DNA from: Paenibacillus periandrae
GTDB lineage: Bacteria; Bacillota; Bacilli; Paenibacillales; NBRC-103111
NCBI RefSeq assembly: GCF_022458865.1
Contig: NZ_JAJNMU010000025.1
Coordinates: 62,001 to 126,000 of the forward strand
DNA length: 64,000 nucleotides
Direction of reading: 5' to 3'
The notes beneath the pieces were generated by a model that worked only from the letters and a program-made list of their open reading frames with translations, made no database searches and was not told the DNA's origin. Position numbers and translations under genes: made by a program. Positions 42,501 through 52,500 of the stretch are shown here, piece by piece; positions within the stretch are counted from its first letter, which is position 1; each line of letters opens with the position of its first letter.

Positions 42501-42576
42501 TTTTTATTCTCCCTTAGCATTTGTAGTAGTTGGCATTAAATGATTTAAGTAAGTATTTAAATGACGCGAAAACTGA

Positions 42577-42595
42577 TTACATGTAAAACACCTCC
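42577..42595 (-). promoter_or_regulatory. perfect ribosome binding site with start-stop (ATG TAA) in the cluster leader
   Basis: AAGGAGG, then eight bases, then ATG followed at once by TAA, about 77 bases before the ATG of the deoxyribosyltransferase-like gene. AUG-stop elements can hold a ribosome and affect downstream translation. It could also be the stump of a deleted gene. The surrounding AT-rich DNA has two copies of GTCATTTAAATA, a possible operator. Confidence 0.4.
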
Positions 42596-42714
42596 TTATC
42601 AAACTAAATGGTTTTGAATGGTTTAAATTATTTAAATGACCAAATGTTTATATAGTATGGTCTTTGATTTTATAAAACGCATTTAAGATTATTACCTAAC
42701 GAGTAGTCAATCAA

Positions 42715-43190
42715 TCATCTTCAACGCCTCCTCTCCTGCTTTGGTAAGCGTATAGGTAGCTTTGGTTTGGTAAAGCTGAAGTTCATCCGTTTGAGCATCG
42801 TGCTGATTTCACGTACGCATAGTGTCTGGCCACAACTCCCGCTGAATGCACTTGGCTACCTGAGGCAGTGTCCAATGTATATCGGGCCTCAAAACCAATA
42901 TCAGCATGTGCTGATGCCTCCACATGATTTCCATTTGCTGTTGTTGTTCATGGGTTAGTTTAGGAGGTTGCCCTGGTGAATGATCCATTCCCTAGCCTGC
43001 GATACCTTCTTCCTGATAGCTTTGGCAATAACTGCTGATGGTCTGGTAAACACATTGGGCAACTGAACGATCTTGGTAAACGAGTGGCTTTCCAGTTGCA
43101 GGAACCTCAGGAATCTATCGCATTAACGTTTCTTTTAAGTGTCTTTCATCGCTTTATTTAAGCTTTGAATCTCATCTTTAATCTTATTCA
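42715..43190 (-). mobile_element. decayed IS630-family transposase remnant
   Basis: On the minus strand broken frames give PPKLTHEQQQQMEIMW, DIHWTLPQVAKCIQRELWPDT and TKATYTLTKAGEE, which match the linker and start of the DDE domain of IS630-type transposases. Several stops and frameshifts show that it is dead. No clear terminal repeats. It separates the biosynthetic cluster from the nucleotidyltransferase gene. Confidence 0.65.
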
Positions 43191-43350
43191 TATTCATCAC
43201 TACCTAAGGGTCTTTTTAAGAAATCAACCCATTTAACAGTGAATTAATTTGTCAAATGCACCTCATATAATAATAAAGGAACTCATGCTTTTACTAAAAC
43301 GAATGAGAGATTACAATATCATAGAAGATCTTAGCAAAATTTTCTGATTA

Positions 43351-44898
43351 TCAGGTCTGATTACCTCTAATAATCTCTATAGGGATAACAACACTTTCCT
43401 TATCTATATTATTCCATATTCTTTTTACATTGAGCATCACAGAGAGAGAATGATTACTTGGTGAATGGTTTGGAAGTTTTGACCAAGGAACTATAAAACG
43501 AATGCTATGTCCTTTTTCATTTTTTTTCATTTTAATACCATCTTTATCTACAATTATTCCTTTTATCTCCTGTTTTTCGTTAATATAACACCATTCAGAA
43601 AATAGTGGAGTCCCAAAATTAATTCTTACATATTCATTCACATATAGAAGATCATCCATTATTAATATATTAAAAGAAATATTTTCTGAATCCCAATCTA
43701 TAGTAATTTCAATTTCTAATTTTTTTATTTCTTTTGACCAATGTATAACTCTAGCTAAATTTTTATTCTTGTCCTTAGAATATGTACTATAAATGTTTTT
43801 TTTATTTAATGATGAAGTGATTATTTCATTTGCCCCAATATGATTTACAATAGCATCAATATTACGGTCTAGAAGCTGATAAGGATTGTTTAACGATACC
43901 CAAGGCCCCCAAATTATTCCCACCATTTTTTGAGGAAATTGTACCCACTCTAATCTCTCTTCGCTAAAATTAAAGCTTGGGAGATTGCAACATTCAAAAA
44001 AAGCGATTAGTAGATGCCTGACAAAAGATACCGCTACCTTTGCATCGTATTTTTCTATTAATTCAAGTAATTTATTTTTATCAAATTTTTCATGTTTGCA
44101 TAAATCATTAATTTCAGCTAATTCACCTAATCTTAATAAGTCAACTTTATATGGCTCCCATACATAATCCTTAAAAATATGTGCGCATAAAATTAATATC
44201 AACATACAAGGTTCTAATATCTTAATGTTATTTGTATCTACTGTAATACCAAAGGTTGAATTTTCGAGTAAATCGTTATAGTAAATTTTTGTAACTCTAA
44301 GTTCTTGATTTTTTTGAAACCAATAACCTTGAAATTGATCAGGTAAATAATCTTTTTGTTGTTGAACGATCTTTGGATAACTAAGGACCGGAAAATAGTT
44401 ATGAACATCCATAACAATATTATTTCTAATCATATTGCCTATTTCATGAGGTGACAGAAACTCATTGGTATCAACAAAATTTATTGATGATAATCCCGCT
44501 TTTAGTAATTGAAATTCATTACAAAATAAATCTATATCTGTGGAATAACGAATACTTTGACTTTCTCCGGTTAATGCATAATATGAGAAGCCCTTAATTA
44601 CAATGTAAGATGAATTTCTGGAATCTATTACTTCATTCAGCTCATTTAATACTTTCATAAAATTCCTATTCCTTACCTCTATGTCATTTTGAAAATTACT
44701 CAATTTCTCTATTAATTCATTACTAAATTTCTTTGGATAATCACTCTTCATTCTTTTCAGAAACCTACCTATTACACGTTGCTCTTTTAGTACTTGAAAT
44801 AAGATGTCGTCATCAGTAATGTTGACCTCATTTATATCCTGCGTTCCACCAACAGCCCATTTAGCAATTTCGTAATATTGACTATTCTCAATTTTCAT
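43351..44898 (-). CDS. nucleotidyltransferase-like protein with extra C-terminal domain
   Basis: A 515-residue protein. Residues 60-300 fit the uncharacterised nucleotidyltransferase family (PF14907 type): YIVIKGFSYYALTG, then SIRYSTDIDLFC with the D-x-D metal pair, and NIVMDVHNYFP. Relatives often sit in lasso peptide and lanthipeptide clusters. Residues 380-510 form an extra beta-rich domain (ITIDWDSENISFNILIMDDL, VNEYVRINFGTP, IRFIVPWSKL) reminiscent of carbohydrate-binding family 9. The ATG follows AGAGGTGACAT. Its position beside the cluster and exporter suggests nucleotidylation of the product. Confidence 0.7.
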   Translation of the reverse strand: MKIENSQYYEIAKWAVGGTQDINEVNITDDDILFQVLKEQRVIGRFLKRMKSDYPKKFSNELIEKLSNFQNDIEVRNRNFMKVLNELNEVIDSRNSSYIVIKGFSYYALTGESQSIRYSTDIDLFCNEFQLLKAGLSSINFVDTNEFLSPHEIGNMIRNNIVMDVHNYFPVLSYPKIVQQQKDYLPDQFQGYWFQKNQELRVTKIYYNDLLENSTFGITVDTNNIKILEPCMLILILCAHIFKDYVWEPYKVDLLRLGELAEINDLCKHEKFDKNKLLELIEKYDAKVAVSFVRHLLIAFFECCNLPSFNFSEERLEWVQFPQKMVGIIWGPWVSLNNPYQLLDRNIDAIVNHIGANEIITSSLNKKNIYSTYSKDKNKNLARVIHWSKEIKKLEIEITIDWDSENISFNILIMDDLLYVNEYVRINFGTPLFSEWCYINEKQEIKGIIVDKDGIKMKKNEKGHSIRFIVPWSKLPNHSPSNHSLSVMLNVKRIWNNIDKESVVIPIEIIRGNQT

Positions 44899-45149
44899 AT
44901 GTCACCTCTTATGCATATATTATTGAAAGTAAAAAATCACTAGCATTGCATTAAATTCGTCCATCATATTATACATATATTTCCATATATTATTATGCAA
45001 AAAAGTTGATCTCCTCAGAGAGGTAGCGTGTCCATTGTGTAATCTATGTAATATGTTTACCAATGACTTCAATATTGTTTTACATTTTTACGGTGTCTTC
45101 CTGCTGATGTTCGGCTGGGCTTTTAGTGAACCAGCTAATCTGATGCACA
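44899..45149. other. non-coding gap upstream of the nucleotidyltransferase gene
   Basis: Very AT-rich just before the gene (probable promoter area, many TATA-like runs), then unrecognised sequence up to the IS4 remnant. No gene seen. Confidence 0.4.
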
Positions 45150-45690
45150 AGCCTATAACAAGACTTTTAACCAACGGTAGAGTTCCAGAAGACTATGTTT
45201 AGAGACCGTTTTCATTTTAAATGAGCACAAAGCATTTAAAAAGCATAAGAGCCAAACAACCTGGTTTATAACCGCTTGTACACTGGTTCCGTAAAAAGTT
45301 TTAATTCGGACATGCTGTTTCATATATTTAAAAAAGGTCATATAGCCCATCGTTCACGATAAATTTGCCCAATTTCATCCGCACACAATTCAAACCGGTT
45401 AGTTAGAATGGCATTTTACCGCTTTTCGAATCAATGGTATGGATGCCATTTTCCATTCATTTTTGCGACATTCCGATAGACCATTTCTGCGGTGAGTAGA
45501 ACAGAATTTGTAGAACCAATTCCATGTTATGCTTGCAGTTCAACTTAGACGCATAAATCGATTGTATGCCCAAATCTTGTTGAAATTTTTTAGATAGCAC
45601 AGCAGCAGCAATTTCACGTACGTGTATGGACAGCTACTACATGTCATTTCATTGTGGAGGATTTTTTCATACGTTGACAATGATTGAATA
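45150..45690 (-). mobile_element. decayed IS4-family transposase remnant
   Basis: The minus strand carries LTNRFELCADEIGQIYRERW, then in another frame TFFKYMKQHVRIKTFYGTS followed by VQAVINQVVWLLCFLNALC and LLELYRWLKVLL. This is the C-terminal YREK-like region and tail of IS4-type transposases (YRxRWxIE--FKW-KQ). Stops and frameshifts make it inactive. Together with the IS630 remnant it brackets the nucleotidyltransferase gene. Confidence 0.7.
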
Positions 45691-45749
45691 TCATGAATTT
45701 TCAGATAAATTTAATGCAATACAAATGAAAAATTATTACTCAATAAGTA

Positions 45750-46544
45750 TCACCCCCCTGCTCCTTGATATTTATTAAGACTATACATCCATAACTTATA
45801 ACCGATCCAATAACAAAATGGTCCTACTAAAGGTGAAAGCCAACTTCCGAATTGAAATATTGAAGATGACTCTTTTGCCAATATTAATGTGCTTGGAAAA
45901 AAGTTAACGAATGCTAATGGAACAACAAAGACTATTATAACTTGAATAAACACCACATAAATAGAAATAGGATATGAAATAAATTCCTTTAATCGGAAAA
46001 ATAAATCAAACATGAAAGCCGTCCGGACCCACACGAAGGAGCAAGCACCAATTATAGTCATGATCCCAGCTTGTATCATTGCGCCACTAAAGAGAATGAT
46101 TATAAAATATACCAATTTAATCCAGGTCCATTCAATATTTAACTGGATCAATGTCCAAATAAGAATAGAGCCGGAAATAATCATGTGAGCTATGTACGCA
46201 AGATTAAAACCTCTAGATACCAGATAAAAATATGGATTTACTGGTTTAACTAATACGATTTCAAATGTACCATTTCTTACATGGCCTTCGAGCTCACGCA
46301 TTTGTACATATGAGAAAGCGGCTCCCAAGGCGTAGGTGAATAAACCCATACTGTAAAGAAGTGCAACTTCCGGCCAAGACCATCCTCCAATGGTTTCAAA
46401 CCTTTTAAGAAAAAGCCAAAGGATTAAATAACTTGCACCATAATTAATAATTTGCGCGATTGCATTCAAGAAAAAATTTGCGCGATATTCCATTTTCTGT
46501 TTCATTAGTAACTGAACCAATTTGCCAAACAAAGACCAAGTCAT
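45750..46544 (-). CDS. ABC-2 family exporter permease (second)
   Basis: A 264-residue membrane protein with about six helices. The N-terminal LLMKQKMEYRANFFLNAIAQIINYG and internal VRNGTFEIVLVKPVNPYFYLVSRGFNL match the DUF990-type ABC-2 permeases that pair with a DrrA-like ATPase. It probably forms a heterodimer with the neighbouring permease at 46564. The ATG follows AAGGGG. The transporter is likely the exporter or self-resistance pump for the cluster product. Confidence 0.88.
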   Translation of the reverse strand: MTWSLFGKLVQLLMKQKMEYRANFFLNAIAQIINYGASYLILWLFLKRFETIGGWSWPEVALLYSMGLFTYALGAAFSYVQMRELEGHVRNGTFEIVLVKPVNPYFYLVSRGFNLAYIAHMIISGSILIWTLIQLNIEWTWIKLVYFIIILFSGAMIQAGIMTIIGACSFVWVRTAFMFDLFFRLKEFISYPISIYVVFIQVIIVFVVPLAFVNFFPSTLILAKESSSIFQFGSWLSPLVGPFCYWIGYKLWMYSLNKYQGAGG

Positions 46545-46563
46545 GTTGATACCCCTTTACATT

Positions 46564-47352
46564 TTATCCACCTTGTACAACGAGCCTGCGAATTGCTTTC
46601 CGCCATAACCAATTGACCAATAGAAATAAACCCGCTATCCAAGTCATTCCAATCAATAAAGTATCACCGATTTGTTCTTTTGGAATATATCCCATGTATA
46701 TTGCAGCAGGAACATAACCAAGGAACTGAAATGGTAGCGATCGGGCGATTAAAGCCCATGATTCGGGATAAAACCATAACGGTAGGAATGATCCGGAAAA
46801 TAAAATCAATAACCCACCTACGATCCATTCAAGTGAAAAGCTAGTCAGAATCCAAAAAGCAATTAATGAAATCAAATAGCCAAGGAAGAATGATAGTATC
46901 AAGGCAATTAATAAAGATATTATAAATCCTACAAAATGATTAAAACTAACCGGCGCTTTAATGCCAAAAGCTATCCAAGATATAAGAAAAGACGGAATAA
47001 CGACAAACACAAACTGGTAGGCAACAGAACCTAATCCATCTGAAAAAAGATACAAAGGATAAGATAAGGGCTTTAATAGTTCCGAAGCGATGCTACCAGT
47101 AGTAAGGCTATCATTTACTTTTCTACTGACGTTATGGAGCAGTAAAGATAAAATCAAGGTGTTCAATATGCTATAAGTGACCATTTGTTCCAGTGAAATA
47201 CCAATCACACTTCCGCTTCCGATTACGGCCTTCCAGATGGAAACTTGGATGAATATCGTTACAAAGTTTCCTATCGTTTTAAGCCATACCTCTGAACGGT
47301 ATGCTAAGTTATTAGAAAAGGACTTCAGACCAAAAAAAATATAAGTTTTCAT
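46564..47352 (-). CDS. ABC-2 family exporter permease (first)
   Basis: A 262-residue membrane protein with about six helices (FVTIFIQVSIWKAVIG, YSILNTLILSLLLHNV, GSIASELLKPLSYPLYLFSDG). The L-x-P-L-S-Y-P motif after TGSIASELLK parallels LVKPVNPYFY in its partner. It is a DUF990-type ABC-2 permease that forms the membrane channel with its neighbour. The ATG follows AAGGAGACGGT and is 25 bases from the ATPase gene's stop. Confidence 0.88.
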   Translation of the reverse strand: MKTYIFFGLKSFSNNLAYRSEVWLKTIGNFVTIFIQVSIWKAVIGSGSVIGISLEQMVTYSILNTLILSLLLHNVSRKVNDSLTTGSIASELLKPLSYPLYLFSDGLGSVAYQFVFVVIPSFLISWIAFGIKAPVSFNHFVGFIISLLIALILSFFLGYLISLIAFWILTSFSLEWIVGGLLILFSGSFLPLWFYPESWALIARSLPFQFLGYVPAAIYMGYIPKEQIGDTLLIGMTWIAGLFLLVNWLWRKAIRRLVVQGG

Positions 47353-47377
47353 ACCGTCTCCTTCTTACCAAAAACTT

Positions 47378-48376
47378 CTATTCGTTAATAGAAGTGGTTT
47401 CTAGATTCTCGTAAAGTGTCCGTATCACTGATTCAATATCTGAATCTTCCAATGAAACATCTTCCACAGGATATTTCTCTGCTATTTTACTCACCCATTC
47501 GAATGCGCTTTCTTTTCCTCTCTCGAGCACAAATGTTTTTCTAAGACCTTGATCTTTCACCAATATAGTACCAGGAAAATCAATATTCCCAATATCATGC
47601 CGAAAATCAATCGTTATTTTTCGTTCGTTACCTATTTGTGTACGGAGATCAGAAACTTTTCCATCATAAACAAGATCTCCCTTGTTTACTATGATCATTC
47701 TTGGACAAATTTCCTCAATATCTTTTAAATCATGAGTGGTTAATATGATGGTTACTTTCCTTTCGGAATTAACTTTTTTAAGAAAATTTCTAATTTGATC
47801 TTTAGCAAACAAGTCCAGACCAATGGTTGGCTCATCAAGAAAAAGAATCCTCGGTTCATGCAATAAAGCCATCGCAATCTCAACACGCATACGCTGCCCC
47901 AAACTAAGTTGTCTGACAGGCTTATGAATAAATTCTTGTATACCCAAAATTTCAACACAATAATTAAGATTATCATGAAACCGTTTGTTTTCTATCTTAT
48001 AGATGTGTTTATGCAAATCAAAAGAGTCCTCGACCGGTAAATCCCACCATAATTGACTGCGTTGTCCGAATACAACACCAATTTCTTGAGCATTTTTTTT
48101 CCTTGATGTATGAGGAGTATTTCCCATAACTTGCAGCACTCCACTTGTAGGAACAAGTATCCCTGTCATCATTTTAATCATGGTTGATTTACCCGCACCG
48201 TTAGTACCCAAATAACCTACACTTTCGCCTTCCCTAATTTCAAATGATATTCCGTTTACTGCTGTATGCTCCGTATATTCGCGTGTGATTAAGCTACGTA
48301 AGGAACCTATAACCCCTGGAAATCTTCGATATTGACGAAATACCTTTACTGCTTCATTAACACGAATGATACTCAT
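47378..48376 (-). CDS. ABC transporter ATP-binding protein
   Basis: A 332-residue ATPase that powers the two-permease exporter. Walker A is YLGTNGAGKSTMIKM near 55-70, Q-loop GVVFGQRSQLWWDLPV, signature LSLGQRMRVEIAMAL and Walker B RILFLDEPTIGLD. The YLGTNGAGKS loop and the long C-terminal extension (ITIDFRHDIGNIDFPG...) match the DrrA/natA-like group paired with DUF990 permeases. I chose the ATG after AAAAGGAGAAC; longer readings are unsupported. It is the first gene of the transporter operon. Confidence 0.93.
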   Translation of the reverse strand: MSIIRVNEAVKVFRQYRRFPGVIGSLRSLITREYTEHTAVNGISFEIREGESVGYLGTNGAGKSTMIKMMTGILVPTSGVLQVMGNTPHTSRKKNAQEIGVVFGQRSQLWWDLPVEDSFDLHKHIYKIENKRFHDNLNYCVEILGIQEFIHKPVRQLSLGQRMRVEIAMALLHEPRILFLDEPTIGLDLFAKDQIRNFLKKVNSERKVTIILTTHDLKDIEEICPRMIIVNKGDLVYDGKVSDLRTQIGNERKITIDFRHDIGNIDFPGTILVKDQGLRKTFVLERGKESAFEWVSKIAEKYPVEDVSLEDSDIESVIRTLYENLETTSINE

Positions 48377-49482
48377 TTCAGTTCTCCTTTTCCACATCTT
48401 CCTGTCTAAGCGAATATTACCATTATATCCCTTGTACTTCCAGAGACGGAAATTGACTATATGCATAAATCTGCTTTAAATTAATAAAAATCACTATATT
48501 AAGATTAAAAAGATCAAATTATGTCTCTTTTTAAAAGATAATGTCCGTAATTTTATATGGGACATCCGCGGTTAAACTTATTATACGAATACTGATCTTC
48601 AGAATGTGGTGCTATAAGATGAGATTTGATTCATATTCCTAGTGATGCGACCATTAAGCCACGAGCTTGCATCAGCTAAGTACCAGTTCCGGTAACCATC
48701 ATATTCCTCGAAATTGGCTTAGTCCGTTTGGATATTCTCATTCATCTTGCTTACGACATCGCGGCAGACATTTAAAGCTGTCTATGGCTAAAGCCTTAGC
48801 AAAATTCACAATAAACCACTGCATTCTATTGTTGGAAGACATAATCAAACTGACGATTTTTGCCTTGCTTAAATCCCTTTGTTGCTCCGATGGTTCCCAA
48901 GCGGTGTCCTTGCGGATTATCCGGTCCCGGCTCTCTTCCCCCGTTTCCTTGTCCAACCGGATATCCACATATTTGTTGGAATATATGGAATTACCACCTT
49001 CCCTTATTTATTCGTCCAAAAATGCCTCAATGCTGTTCCATTTGGGTTGCAGCCCTTTTTTGATCTTCAGATTATGGTATGCTGGGGTCCCCGAATTCCC
49101 CCGTGATCATCTCGATCAACCATTCTCCTCCTCAGCCCAAAACGATATTCTTTGCTTCCACCGCCCACTCGGACGATGCAGTCCGCAGGATCTAGTCGAT
49201 TTCTTTCCCCCTGTCCTTCTTGTCTAGGTATTTTTCTTTCTTATCCGAGCAGGTGTGGGCCAGTAGCAAGCTGCTGCAGCTCCTCCGCTGCAACCCCGAT
49301 CAATTGAGGCTGCCCGCTTCCATAAGAACCTGGAGCGCACACTGCCGCTGCTCCATACTCCGCCGCCGAGGTGCTTCGAATCAATTACGGCGGGTCACAC
49401 CCACTTCTTGTCTTATAAGCTAATTACCTTCGTCACTGGGGACTTTCACTCTGTAGATAGCGCCCATGCTGGGCGCAAACTA
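48377..49482. other. 1.1-kb non-coding stretch with a decayed unidentified gene
   Basis: The minus strand at about 48740-49200 reads protein-like in changing frames: EAKNIVLG, EWLIEMITGEFGDPSIP, LKIKKGLQPKWNSIEAFLDE and YVDIRLDKETGEESRDR with stops between. I do not recognise the family. The GC content is higher than in the exporter genes. The part at 48377-48640 is AT-rich and should hold the exporter promoter. Confidence 0.4.
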
Positions 49483-49512
49483 AAAAGGGCTGCATTAGGC
49501 TGCAGCCCTTTT
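49483..49512 (-). terminator. rho-independent terminator
   Basis: AAAAGGGCTGCA and TGCAGCCCTTTT form a 12-bp stem with a 6-base loop, directly after the stop of the giant secreted protein gene, with T residues on the minus strand. It ends the SLH/secreted-protein operon. Confidence 0.85.
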
Positions 49513-49519
49513 CTTCTAA

Positions 49520-52500
49520 CTATTTATCTCGCTTCAATACCCAAAATTCATCAACAGTATTATCTAGAATGTCAACTGGGACTACTGCCGTTTTTATCGT
49601 TCCGTTCGAAAAAGTCACTGTAAATGTAAACACAGCAGCTCCGCTAGTTAACTTTTTAAAATTCTCATTCCACATTTCACCATCCCAAGAATTATGTGAA
49701 ATATTTGGAATGAGCAAGAATGGATCCGCATTCCGATTCCAAGTTACAACAACTGTCTGAGCGATATCAGAACTTGCCGGGTCGATAATCGTTGTATCTG
49801 CATGTAACAAGAATGGTTCTCCTGCAAGAAATTGTTCCCGTTTCCATGGCATTTCTGGATTCGGACCTTTAGAAAGATTGAATTCCTGACGCAAAATATC
49901 CCATCTTGGTATGTGCCTTACAGAACCAGTAATCGTGAGTGGCAAAACGGTTATCACATGCGAAACTGAATCGCTCAATCCATAAGGGTCTGTAACCGTT
50001 AGCGTAACGGTGTTATCACCTGGGTTATACCTAGTCGAATTACCGTCTATAACAGCATTCTGAGTGTTCTGACTGGATGTGTATCCATTGGGCCCTGTAA
50101 TCAACCATTGACTTGTTAATGCATCGCCATCAGGGTCCGTTGATTGATTTATGATTGTGATCGTATCCCCTTCGTAAGCTGGCTTGGGTGTCCAATCAAA
50201 TTTGGCAACCGGGGGCCGATTGATCATAAACCACGTTTGTGGCGACCAATTCGATTCAGCCCCATACTGGTCCCAGATTTTCACGCGGACCCTCATTTTT
50301 TGTCCGGTTGGTAGATCAATGGGAACTGTCATTCTCCCGGTTGTAGAGGTCGTGTTCTGCCACGTTTTCCCCGAATCGTAAATCATCACATCATTGGCCT
50401 CGTTTGTAATCTGGATCTGATACCAATACAGCACGTATCCGATATCCGGATCGGTTTGATACCACGTTAGCTCGGGCCGCAGCGTGTTTATGATGTTGGG
50501 AGCTGCTTGCGTTCCGTAAGGAAAGGTCATATAGGCAGATGGTGGGCTGTTCGTAGACATCCATCCGATATTACTCCAATCGGACCAATCTTCCCCATCG
50601 CTGACTTGTACCTGCCACCAATATTTTTGTCCCATCGCAAGTGGAGTTTCCATCGTCCAGGCCCAACTTGTTAAGGGTGTACTCATGTCACGATTTTTGA
50701 CGCACTCTACCGGATTATTCGATACATCGTACACACATAAATTAAAAGTAGAAAATATCGTGTTCGAATCGATATCGGCCTGATTCCAAGAAAGGGTAGG
50801 CTGCAGCGAAACGTGTGAAGGCTCCGAATAGCTTCCATTCGGGAAGATGATCGATACCGTCGGTGGATGATTCCGAGCTACCGGCTGATCGATCTGGATG
50901 GTCTGAACGTACCAATCGGACCATGCTTTGTCCTCGTCTCTAACAGCCATAGCAACAGTGTATTCCCCGCCCTCTAAAGGTCTGATGAGCTTGCTATCCT
51001 TCTTCACGCCGGATGGGGTGATGTAATAAAACTTTTTGGCATAAATCCCGTTGTTGGCTGCATAGGGCGCTTGACAATTGCCGTGTGCGTAGCAACGGTC
51101 TGGATCAAAGCTCAGGTCCGTCCATCCAACTGTTCCGTCCGATTCGATATGGAGGGTGAATGGCGCTTCAGGTATCCGATGCACAATTAAGTACTGCTCG
51201 TAATCCTCCGAATATTTGCGATACGAATCAAACGCAGCGTTATCTGGCCTTGGATTATCCGGCACCCGATATTTGAGCTTATATAAACCAACCTTGTCAA
51301 ACTGTGGAACGGGATTGGTCACGGTTTGGCCATGCATCGACGATAAGCCAAAATCCGCATCATAGGGTGCCCAGGTGTACGGTAGGAATCGATTTGGATC
51401 AACGTGGTCAATGTACCACTGCGTTCCCGGAGCATACATCGCATCCCTTTCCGGATCGTCATAGGTAGTTTCATACGTAATGGGTGTATTGACGATCGCA
51501 GCGCCCGGTGTATCGTAGCTCAGATCCGACTCGGACCACATGTAGCTAATGCCTTTAAATTCGGTATTATCGGCTGTTGAATACGGACCCAGCGTACCGG
51601 ATGTAAACGTGTTATCTACCACATCGATGATAAGTCCATTTTTTTCATAGACCTTGATATGCGTGCCTGTTATTTTAATTTTAAAAGCTACCTGTTGTTC
51701 ATTAGCTAAGTAATGGCTCGCGGGTTGAGAAATTGCGGTCTTCCTGCCGTTTACGATACGAAACAGCTGAACAGTATCTTTATATACTTCGACTCGATAC
51801 ATATTTTGGTGATTTTGAATTCGGAATCCCATACCCGCATGATAATCAGGCCCGTCCAGCTTGGCGAACTTCATAGTCCATGAAATCGTACCGTTGAGCA
51901 CCTGTTGAGAAGAAGGATTGAACAGTTGGCCGAATGTAATAGGTTCGTTACTGTAGGGTGATTGTCCTGTACTCGGCTTGTAGCCGTAGGATATCGAATA
52001 TTCGACTCCAGCTTTAGTCGTGGAACCTCCAATATACCTTGTGCTGCTAGTAGGTAGTTGATTGCTTCGAGGTTGTGGATTAATTTCAACCCCGGAAACA
52101 AGGTCAATTGTCTTGCCAGTAATCCGGTGTGTGCCATAGCCATTCCTATAGGTTGTATAATCTTTGTAACCATCAGAGGTACTTGTGCCTTCCGACCATT
52201 CGAAGAAATCTGCAGGCTTGGTTGTCGTTACCGCACTTGTACTCAGATTTTCGTAGTAGTAATTACAACCAGCAGGTGTCTCATATTCAGAATCATAAGG
52301 CCAACAATAGGATAAACCAACATATTTTTGATCAGCTGATACTCCGCCTCCGATAAATCCATTGATATAATCATGAGCTGCAATTTGTTTAACAATAGAA
52401 GGAAATCCAGTTTCAGCATCCCATCTAATTAAGTGGGGTTTATTGTTAATTCTGCTTAAAGTATAATAGTTGCCTTTCGGATCTCCAGCAGGTGCCCAAT

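Noticed and set aside
48667..49227. A 186-codon open frame on the plus strand.
   Set aside because: No ribosome binding site, a low-complexity Ser/Pro/Arg-rich translation and no motif; the minus strand here reads more like broken protein. Judged a shadow frame.
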